NCBI RefSeq assembly: GCF_014652415.1
Contig: NZ_BMYT01000002.1
Coordinates: 703,756 to 767,755, forward strand
Source of the DNA: Affinundibacterium macrobrachii
GTDB lineage: Bacteria; Pseudomonadota; Gammaproteobacteria; Burkholderiales; Burkholderiaceae_D
Length of the DNA stretch: 64,000 bases
Direction of reading: 5' to 3'
The stretch's first letter is position 1, and every line of letters starts with the position of its first letter. The position numbers and the translations under genes are program-made. This document shows, one piece after another, positions 20,601 through 27,648 of the stretch. The notes beneath the pieces are model-generated. The model had not been told where the DNA came from, ran no database searches, and saw nothing but the letters and a program-made list of their open reading frames with translations.

Positions 20601-21383
20601 TTACGCCACTCCCTTACCTAAATACGCTTCTTGTACTATGGCAGATGCCATCACACTCGCTGGTTCACCATCCGCCACCAAGGTGCCATTGTGTAGCACG
20701 ATGATGCGGTCGGCCAAAGAGCGCACCACGTCCATTTTGTGTTCGACTAAAAGAATGGTTTTATTTTTCTCCGACTTCACTTCTTGGATCAGATTCAACA
20801 CCACCGGCACTTCATCGACACTCATGCCTGCTGTGGGCTCGTCGAACATCATGATCTCAGGCTCTAATGCCAAGAGGATGGCGACTTCGAGTTTGCGCTT
20901 ATCACCATGCGATAAGGTAATGACGCGATCATTGCTACGATTCGCTAATGCCACGCGGTCTAGATAATGCTCAGCACGTTGAATTAACTCACGATGACTA
21001 GACCACAAGGAGAAAATATTCAAACCAATTCCGGCCCGACTCTGTACCGCCAAGCGCACATTTTCCATCACCGATAAATGCGGAAATAAATTAGTCAGCT
21101 GAAACGCACGTCCGATGCCCGCACGTGTACGTTTGGCTGCACCAAACTTGGTAATGTCTTGACCAAATAAACTAACGCTGCCCGCACTGGCATTCAATTG
21201 ACCCGAGATCAGATTAAAGTAAGTGGTTTTGCCCGCGCCATTGGGGCCGACGATGACAGTGAGGCTGCCCGGATAAAAATCCGCGCTCACTTGATTGACC
21301 GCGACATGACCACCAAAGTGGATGCTCAAGTCGCGGGTACTCAAAGAAGGCGAGCTAACAGTTGATGTGCTGCTGGTTTGCAT
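20601..21383 (-). CDS. livG: HAAT ABC transporter ATP-binding protein LivG
   Basis: A 260-residue ATPase with Walker A GPNGAGKTTYFN, the LivG-type Q-loop GRAFQLTNLFPHLSV, a family-typical insert before the signature (LSHGDKRKLEVAILLA replaces the canonical LSGGQ), Walker B MMFDEPTAGM and the VEHKMD switch region. Heterodimer partner of LivF. It starts 22 bp after the binding-protein gene. The signature departure (LSHGD/LSYGD) is normal for LivG. Confidence 0.93.
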   Translation of the reverse strand: MQTSSTSTVSSPSLSTRDLSIHFGGHVAVNQVSADFYPGSLTVIVGPNGAGKTTYFNLISGQLNASAGSVSLFGQDITKFGAAKRTRAGIGRAFQLTNLFPHLSVMENVRLAVQSRAGIGLNIFSLWSSHRELIQRAEHYLDRVALANRSNDRVITLSHGDKRKLEVAILLALEPEIMMFDEPTAGMSVDEVPVVLNLIQEVKSEKNKTILLVEHKMDVVRSLADRIIVLHNGTLVADGEPASVMASAIVQEAYLGKGVA

Positions 21384-21405
21384 GTGCTGTGCTATCTAGA
21401 ATGAA

Positions 21406-22635
21406 CTATCGTTTGTTTTTTACTGGGACAGGAATATCGCTGACAGGAATTTCGCGCACTAACTCCAAAATATCCCATTCGTTTTTCTGATCTTTTTTGA
21501 TCTTGAAGTGATACATGGTTTGCAGTGCTTGATGATCCTCTTTGCGGAAATTCATCTTGCCTTTTGGCGTATCAAATTCCATGCCTTCCATTGCCGTGAT
21601 CAATTTTTCTGTATTAGTCGATTTGGCTTTGTTCAAAGCGGTGTACACCGCACTAGCAGCAGCAAAACCGCCTGCGGTAAAGAAATCTGGTGGTGCCTTA
21701 AAACGTTTGGTATGTTCTGCGACAAGCCAATCATTCATTTTGTTTTTCGGGAAATCATAGTAGTAGTAAATCGTTCCTTGTGTCCCCGCGTATGATTTCC
21801 ATAACTTCATCACCGGTAAAATATTGCCTCCGGGTGCGAGATTGATACCAAAGCGCTCTGGTTTGAGATCTGCTAACTTATTCATTGGACTTGGTCCCGC
21901 CCAAACGATTTGCAATATGCGTGGCTCTGGTTTGTTTTTTAATGCGTCGAAAATTCTTTGCGCAGGTGCGGTGAAGTCTGTGGTGTTTTGTGCAGAAAAT
22001 TCTTCATGCACGACTTTAGCTTTTGATCCTGCCATCGTCAGTGCTTCTTTCGCCGCTTTGATCGCATCACGTCCAAACGCATTATCCTGACTTAAAAACG
22101 CAATGCTGCCACCAGCTTTAATGGTGCTCGCCGCCGCCAAAGCATCTTGCATAGAATTGCGACTGGTGCGGAAAATATAACGATTCCATTTGTCACCTGT
22201 AATCGCATCAGCAACCGCAGGTTCAACGATTAAGATTTTTTTGTATTCTTCTGCGACTGGCAACATCGCTAATGCCGAGCCAGAAGAAGTGGTGCCGACT
22301 GCGATATCTACTTTGTCATCGCCATAAGCTTCAGCCAACAATGCACGTCCCATATCCGGTTTGCTTTGATCGTCTTTGATGATGACTTTGATTTTCTTGC
22401 CGTTGACTTCCATCTTGCCAGCGGTCAGATATTCTAGTCCCATCATGAAACCGGTTTCGGTTTCTTTTGCATACGGTTCCAATGCGCCTGTCTTGCCAGC
22501 GATCAGTGCAATTTTAATCTCTTGTGCAATTGCTGCGCCGCTAGCGCTAAGCAAGCTCAAGCCTAAGCCAAGGCTGATTACAACTTGCTTGAGTTCGAAT
22601 TTGAATGGATTGCCTTTTTTGTGCGAGGTAGACAT
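21406..22635 (-). CDS. Periplasmic substrate-binding protein of the HAAT ABC transporter
   Basis: A 409-residue Leu/Ile/Val-binding-type protein (type I periplasmic fold). The signal peptide covers residues 1-38 (cleavage after AIA in AAIAQE). The mature part begins IKIALIAGKTGALEPYAKETETGF, typical of HAAT binding proteins, and has VDIAVGTTSSGSALAM at the ligand-site region. The start at 22635 is favoured over an in-frame start 27 codons upstream because AAAGGAG sits at ideal spacing and the signal peptide then begins properly. It lies 34 bp after the hydrolase gene. The sequence does not identify the ligand. Confidence 0.92.
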   Translation of the reverse strand: MSTSHKKGNPFKFELKQVVISLGLGLSLLSASGAAIAQEIKIALIAGKTGALEPYAKETETGFMMGLEYLTAGKMEVNGKKIKVIIKDDQSKPDMGRALLAEAYGDDKVDIAVGTTSSGSALAMLPVAEEYKKILIVEPAVADAITGDKWNRYIFRTSRNSMQDALAAASTIKAGGSIAFLSQDNAFGRDAIKAAKEALTMAGSKAKVVHEEFSAQNTTDFTAPAQRIFDALKNKPEPRILQIVWAGPSPMNKLADLKPERFGINLAPGGNILPVMKLWKSYAGTQGTIYYYYDFPKNKMNDWLVAEHTKRFKAPPDFFTAGGFAAASAVYTALNKAKSTNTEKLITAMEGMEFDTPKGKMNFRKEDHQALQTMYHFKIKKDQKNEWDILELVREIPVSDIPVPVKNKR

Positions 22636-22669
22636 ACGTGCTCCTTTGGTATTTTCTATCGTGATATTT

Positions 22670-23560
22670 TTATTCAACTTGCTGTAAAAATTTTTGTAAA
22701 GCCTGTAACGCTTCAATTTCGGTCAGCATCGGTGCATGGCCGATTTGTGGCACTTCAACATATTGCAGTTGCGGGCAAACCTGCTTCATATAGTTTGCTT
22801 GTTCGACTTCGAGTAAATCCGAGATCGCGCCGCGCACTAACAAGCATGGACGATTTTTGCTTAGTCGTTTAAATGCCCAACGTGCTAACCAAGAAGTCGC
22901 TTTTAATTCGCCCGTTTTGAGTGGGGTCGCAATCAAAGGATCATACTGCAATTCCAATTCACCCTGCGCATTCTCGGCAAACGCACGATGCGCCCATTTA
23001 TCCCATTCTTGATCTGTATTGTTAGGGAAGGCAGATTGGTTAATTCGCTGAATATAATGACGCGCTTGTTCCCAAGTGGTGCAATGCATACCGTCACCTG
23101 CATAGCCAGCGATTCTGTCTAAGCCTTTTTGTGACAACATCGGACCCACATCGTTCAATACCGCTGCGGCAATTAAGCTGGATTTGCGAATTGCCAGTGT
23201 CATGGTAATTAAGCCACCCATCGAGGTGCCGATAAAAACCGCACGTTGGATACCAAGTTGCTCGGCTAGGCTAACGACATCATTGGCATAGACCCAAGGG
23301 TGATAGTGCGCTGCTTTGTGTGCATGTTGCGAACGTCCTCGGCCGCGCACATCCACCGCGAGCACACGTCGTCCTTGCTGTGCTAATAGTGGTGCTAATT
23401 CATTAAAATCAGCTGAATTGCGCGTCAAGCCATGAATACAAATAATCGGGAGCTTAGCGGTGGCTGCAGCGGCGTTTGCAACAGTGTGTGCAGCATAATC
23501 ACGCGCATACAAACGTAAGCCATCTTTGCTAGTGAAATAAACGTCTTTGTAATCGCTCAC
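22670..23560 (-). CDS. Cytoplasmic alpha/beta hydrolase linked to the ABC transporter operon
   Basis: A 296-residue hydrolase with an alpha/beta fold: ICIHGLTRNSADFNELA (oxyanion loop), VDVRGRGRS, the nucleophile elbow FIGTSMGGLITM with Ser113, the acid region LLVRGAISDLLE and the late histidine in IGHAPML. It resembles esterases and enol-lactone or C-C hydrolases. I place the start at GTG 23560 (SDYKDVYFTSKDGLRLYARD). A longer frame to ATG 23734 adds 58 residues with no domain character, and these are encoded across the hairpins and A-tract that terminate the upstream receptor gene. No signal peptide. Its position as first gene of the liv-type operon suggests it acts on the imported compound. 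Confidence 0.82.
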   Translation of the reverse strand: MSDYKDVYFTSKDGLRLYARDYAAHTVANAAAATAKLPIICIHGLTRNSADFNELAPLLAQQGRRVLAVDVRGRGRSQHAHKAAHYHPWVYANDVVSLAEQLGIQRAVFIGTSMGGLITMTLAIRKSSLIAAAVLNDVGPMLSQKGLDRIAGYAGDGMHCTTWEQARHYIQRINQSAFPNNTDQEWDKWAHRAFAENAQGELELQYDPLIATPLKTGELKATSWLARWAFKRLSKNRPCLLVRGAISDLLEVEQANYMKQVCPQLQYVEVPQIGHAPMLTEIEALQALQKFLQQVE

Positions 23561-23627
23561 GATGATCAAGCCCTGATTGAATGTGCAAATAGGAATAGGG
23601 AGCTGCGAAGCAGCGAATGAAATTCGT

Positions 23628-23694
23628 AAAAAAAACGACCAGCAGGTCAGCTCATTAGCGCAATCGCTAAATAACGCAAGCGTTGAGCTGGTCG
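23628..23694 (-). terminator. Branched terminator-like structure after the TonB receptor gene
   Basis: Read on the minus strand, CGACCAGC (23694-23687) pairs with GCTGGTCG (23643-23636), followed at once by eight T residues. Inside, AGCTCA/TGAGCT (alternative outer helix), AACGC-TT-GCGTT and TTAGCG-ATTG-CGCTAA can each form, giving a branched fold instead of a simple hairpin. It sits 67-133 bp after the receptor stop and before the hydrolase start, so it could terminate or attenuate read-through into the transport operon. Confidence 0.7.
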
Positions 23695-23721
23695 CAAATT
23701 TTCTAAAACGTGAATGAGATT

Positions 23722-23748
23722 GCAGTGGCTGCATACCAGAGCCACTGC
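23722..23748. other. Perfect hairpin just after the TonB receptor gene
   Basis: GCAGTGGCT (23722-23730) and AGCCACTGC (23740-23748) form a perfect 9-bp stem with a 9-base loop, 13 bp beyond the receptor stop. No T-tract follows. It may protect the 3' end of the receptor mRNA. Confidence 0.6.
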
Positions 23749-23760
23749 GATATCTCCATT

Positions 23761-26046
23761 TTAGAAACGATAGTCCAAAGTTAATGTGTAAGTGCGTGGG
23801 TTGCCGTAGAACGCTGTGGTACTACCTTCACCCAAGGTTGGGAACAAGTAGCCAGCAACTTTGTAACGCACGTCGCTCAAGTTTTTGCCGTGCAAACCAA
23901 CACGTACGCGGTTATCAGAGCGGCTCCAAACCAAACTTGCATCCCATAATTTGTAGCTATCTTGATCGAGGATCGGTGTTGGAGTTTCGAACTGATAGGT
24001 TTTGCCGCGGAACGCCACACTACTACTCAAGCTGAGTTTGCCGGAATTGCCTAACAAAGCCATATCCCAATCATAGTTGGCACGGACACTCGCAGTTTGT
24101 TTTGGCGTGTTTTGGAATACGCGTAAATTAGCAACATCGATATTGCCTGCGCCGATGTACTTGGTGTAGCGCGCATCGATGTAACTGAACATGCCAGACA
24201 TGCTAAACGCATCAGTTAAACGTGCCGTTGCTTCCAGTTCGATACCATCAATTTTGGCTTTACCGGCATTAGTGGTCACCCCTGCGAAGCTATCGTCTTT
24301 GCCGTCACCATTGGTATCAATTGCGACTGAACCCGGGATTTGTACGTCTTTGTAATCACTGTGGAAAACCGCGACGTTAGTCAATACCGTGTTTTTTGCA
24401 AAGGCGGATTTCAAACCGATTTCGAAAGTGCTGATTTGTTCCGGCAAGAAGCCTTGTTTCGCTTTGTCTAAACTCAGTTTGGAGCCAACCAAATTCATCC
24501 GTGGATCAAAGCCACCACCTTTAAAACCTTCAGTCCATGATGCATATACGTTTTGGTCTGCGCTAGCTTTCCAACCGAGCGAAATACGTGGCGTGAATTT
24601 CTTGTCTTCACGATGCAAATCAGATTTCGTTAAATTGGTATCAGTTCTGAACAAGATTGCCGCAGGGTTACCCATTGCTGGTGAACCTGCTGTACCTAAA
24701 TAGATTTGACGCAAGATACTGGCTTCGCGTTTATCGACGGTATACCGACCACCGAGAGACAAGCTCAGATCTTTAGTCAAATCAAAGCTTGCATCAGCAA
24801 ATGCTGCCCATGCTTTGGTATCGATATCACCTTCTGTGAAAGTGGATGTGCCGAGCAAGCGCACGTCGAATTTATTGTATGCATTGGCATCGATGTAGTA
24901 GACCCCAGCGACGCCTTGGAATGCTTTGCCAGTGTAAGTCAACTGAAACTCTTGGCTGAACTGCTTGTTTTTGTATAGTGCTGGCACGTCAAAATCAACC
25001 GTGCCTAAAGAGTCGAAATCAATCGGGGCATACGATTTGTCATGGCGTGAAGAAGTCACCGATTTCAACATCAAATCGGATTCAAGTTGATATTCGACCA
25101 AAGCCGATACACCACTTTGTGTCACTTGTTGTTTGTGGCCTAATGCGGTATTTAAGTTAGCGCGTGAGTCATACACATTGCTCAAGATCGGGGCACCGCT
25201 AATTTTGCCAACGGTCAGGCGATGACCGTGTTTAGGGTTGGAGTCGTCTTGACTGGTATCTGCGGAAACACGAATGAACAAAGAACTGTTTGGCAAAAAC
25301 TCGGCACTTAAACGCGCCGCTGTTACATCTTTATTGTAGTTGTCTTCACCCGTTGTAAAGTTGGTGCCGAAACCATTACGCTTAAATTTTGCCAGTGTGC
25401 CACCAACGCGCACAGTCTCGGATAGTGGTGTGCTCGCAGTTAACACACCATCCATTTGACCATAGCTACCGATTGAGGTTTTGAGGCGAACATCCGTGTT
25501 TGGTCCCATCTTGCGCGTGACATATTTAACCGCGCCACCAATCGTATTACGACCGTATAAAGTTCCTTGTGGCCCACGCAGCACTTCAATGCGTTCCACA
25601 TCATAAATATCGGCAACTGCACCTTGTGGGCGTGCCAGATAAATATCGTCGAGATAAATACCAACGCCGGATTCAAAGCCAGCCAAAGGATCTTGTTGTC
25701 CAACACCACGAATGAAAGAGGTGAGTGTTGAGTTGGTACCGCGCGACGCACTCATGGTTGTATTTGGCAGTGTTAAAACCAAGCCAGTGATATCTGCAAC
25801 GCCGCTCTTAGATAATTGTTCAGCGCTATAGGCTGTCACTGAGACCGGAACATCTTGTAAGGTTTCTTCGCGGCGACGAGCACTCACCACGACTTTGGAA
25901 ATTTGTGAGTCATCGTTGGCTTTTGCAGTGGCGTCGCTAGACTGTGCTTGCGCAAAGCCAATGCCACTACCATAAATTGCGAAGATCGCAGCAGCAGAGC
26001 GGCTGAGTAGAACGAGATTACGCTTAGATTGTTTTGAGGAAGTCAT
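23761..26046 (-). CDS. TonB-dependent outer-membrane receptor
   Basis: A 761-residue outer-membrane transporter. A signal peptide ends near residue 34 (GIGFAQA). The TonB box region is around KVVVSARRREE, a plug domain (about 55-170) carries SVTAYSAEQL, GVGIYLDDIYLARPQGAV, VLRGPQGTLYGRNTIGGAV, and a 22-strand barrel ends TYTLTLDYRF with the terminal Phe needed for BAM insertion. Family members of this plug type import vitamins, siderophores or organic nutrients rather than one fixed ligand. The start has TGGAGA at good spacing. It heads the minus-strand block that continues into the hydrolase and liv-type genes. A LysR regulator is divergent. Confidence 0.94.
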   Translation of the reverse strand: MTSSKQSKRNLVLLSRSAAAIFAIYGSGIGFAQAQSSDATAKANDDSQISKVVVSARRREETLQDVPVSVTAYSAEQLSKSGVADITGLVLTLPNTTMSASRGTNSTLTSFIRGVGQQDPLAGFESGVGIYLDDIYLARPQGAVADIYDVERIEVLRGPQGTLYGRNTIGGAVKYVTRKMGPNTDVRLKTSIGSYGQMDGVLTASTPLSETVRVGGTLAKFKRNGFGTNFTTGEDNYNKDVTAARLSAEFLPNSSLFIRVSADTSQDDSNPKHGHRLTVGKISGAPILSNVYDSRANLNTALGHKQQVTQSGVSALVEYQLESDLMLKSVTSSRHDKSYAPIDFDSLGTVDFDVPALYKNKQFSQEFQLTYTGKAFQGVAGVYYIDANAYNKFDVRLLGTSTFTEGDIDTKAWAAFADASFDLTKDLSLSLGGRYTVDKREASILRQIYLGTAGSPAMGNPAAILFRTDTNLTKSDLHREDKKFTPRISLGWKASADQNVYASWTEGFKGGGFDPRMNLVGSKLSLDKAKQGFLPEQISTFEIGLKSAFAKNTVLTNVAVFHSDYKDVQIPGSVAIDTNGDGKDDSFAGVTTNAGKAKIDGIELEATARLTDAFSMSGMFSYIDARYTKYIGAGNIDVANLRVFQNTPKQTASVRANYDWDMALLGNSGKLSLSSSVAFRGKTYQFETPTPILDQDSYKLWDASLVWSRSDNRVRVGLHGKNLSDVRYKVAGYLFPTLGEGSTTAFYGNPRTYTLTLDYRF

Positions 26047-26626
26047 GATAAGTCTCCAGAGTTTTTATGGTTTCGAGTCCACCGTTTATGCCATTGGAGT
26101 GCAATGAGCGGCCTGTCGAAGCGGTATTACCGTTTTTTTGATTTCAGGTGGTATGCGATTGCATTAACACGGATTGGAGTTTGTATGAATTCAAAGCGCT
26201 TAGAAACCCGTCCAATTGCCAACCGACTGTGCATAAATGCACATCAATAAATTATTGACAATTAAAACGCGTCTTGCCGCAAGAAAACGTCATATTTGAT
26301 CGAATTTGCACGAAATAAGCACCAAAATTGTGCAGTGCACGCACGTGGTAAGTGCGCAACAAACTAATCAATGCGCTATGACGGCGCATTTTTCTCTTGA
26401 TAAAAGAGTATTTTCAACCGAAAAGAAGCTAATTGCTAAACTTATGTGCTTTGATGCACAATCGCATGACAGTGTTCCGCTTTGCGTGATTGATGTCGCG
26501 AAATCAGGCAATCTGGAGCACACGAAGCAGCTTGTGAAATGCTTGAAATTGTGATGTTTTGCTGCGACTACCGAAAAATAAGTTAACAAATTACGCCACA
26601 GATCATCAACGAAAAAACGGAATGCT
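26047..26626. promoter_or_regulatory. 580-bp divergent control region with a cluster of GTGC/GCAC half-sites
   Basis: This region separates the TonB receptor and LysR genes. It contains TGTGCAT-AA-ATGCACA (26228-26243), a perfect 7-bp-arm inverted repeat, and further GCAC/GTGC words down to about 26356, including GTGCA-G-TGCAC (26330-26340). These could be operator half-sites for the divergent LysR protein. An open frame at 26306-26554 has no family features and I do not call it. Confidence 0.5.
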
Positions 26627-27532
26627 ATGACTACTTTGCCCGAATGGACCGATCTACGTTTTTTTCTTGAATTAGCGCGCTCTGGCACGCTGTCTGGCAC
26701 CTCGCGACGCTTATCGGTTGAACACACGACAGTCGCCCGACGTATTGATCGATTGGAAGAACAGCTAGGCGCAACTTTGTTTGATCGTAGCCGCGAAGGT
26801 TATCAATTGACAGAAATGGGGCTCGCTTTGTTGCCGCACGCCGAAGCGATGGAAAGCGCGGTCACTGCAGCACAAGATGAATTAAGTGGTGCACAAATTT
26901 CTGTGCGAGGAATTGTACGTTTGGGCGTGCCCGAGATTTTAGGCTCGCGCGTGATCGCACCAGCGTTGGTCGATTTATTGCAAGCGCATCCTGATTTAAG
27001 TGTGGACTTATTATTGCTACCGCGTTTTGCCAACTTAGCCAATCGCGAAGCCGATCTCGGTGTGATGTTAGATCCGCCTAGCACGGGCCGTTATATGGTG
27101 ACGCGCTTAGCTAGTTTTCGCATGTACATTTATGGCGCGCCATCGTACTTAGCCAAGCATCCACCAATCAAGGAGCATGCAGATTTAATCAAACATGATT
27201 TCGTCGATTATGTGCAAGATCGCTTGGCCAGTAGTGGCTTGAATTACATGGGCGAATTGGGTTTTACGCCACATCGTCGTATGTGCTGCACCAGTCTCGC
27301 AGCCCAATGCGAAGCCGCCGCGCTTGGTTTAGGTTTGATTGTGGCGCCTCCGTATGCGGTGCCCGATGATGGTCGTTTGGTGCGTGTTTTAGAAAAGAAT
27401 TTTTATGCAGAGCGTTCGTTTTGCTTAGTTGCCCCAACCGATTTATATCGTCTACAAAGGGTACGTGTGGTCTGGAATTTATTGCGTGATGTGGCGGAGA
27501 AAAACCCCGCTTTATTTATCGTTCCAGAATAA
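26627..27532 (+). CDS. LysR-type transcriptional regulator
   Basis: A 301-residue LTTR. The N-terminal winged helix-turn-helix (residues about 6-65) reads LARSGTLSGTSRRLSV and TTVARRIDRLEEQLG, followed by LFDRSREGYQLTEMG. The effector domain spans about 95-295. The HTH opening (WTDLRFFLELARSGTLSG) is that of the LTTR group that often controls a neighbouring catabolic or uptake gene. It is divergent from the TonB receptor and transporter block, its likely target. The start has GGAAT upstream. Confidence 0.9.
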   Translation: MTTLPEWTDLRFFLELARSGTLSGTSRRLSVEHTTVARRIDRLEEQLGATLFDRSREGYQLTEMGLALLPHAEAMESAVTAAQDELSGAQISVRGIVRLGVPEILGSRVIAPALVDLLQAHPDLSVDLLLLPRFANLANREADLGVMLDPPSTGRYMVTRLASFRMYIYGAPSYLAKHPPIKEHADLIKHDFVDYVQDRLASSGLNYMGELGFTPHRRMCCTSLAAQCEAAALGLGLIVAPPYAVPDDGRLVRVLEKNFYAERSFCLVAPTDLYRLQRVRVVWNLLRDVAEKNPALFIVPE

Positions 27533-27648
27533 GTTAGTTTTGCCGAACGACGCTGACCTTAGCTGAGTAAAGTTTGTTGCGGCATCGCTAACACTTTGCC
27601 CGCTATTCCTCTTACAATGCGCTCTCCCCAAACGGAGTTTGCTGCATC

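Noticed and set aside
17661..22635. Direct assignment of the Liv-type transporter to leucine uptake for the liu locus
   Set aside because: HAAT transporters have many ligands; this one is 16 kb away, grouped with a TonB receptor and hydrolase, with no LiuR-like site seen upstream.
23561..23734. 58-residue N-terminal extension of the hydrolase at 22670
   Set aside because: It would be translated from the terminator hairpins of the receptor gene and has no domain features; GTG 23560 gives a normal N-terminus.
26306..26554. 82-codon frame between TonB receptor and LysR
   Set aside because: Low family character, no ribosome binding site, and it lies in a region of regulatory-looking repeats.
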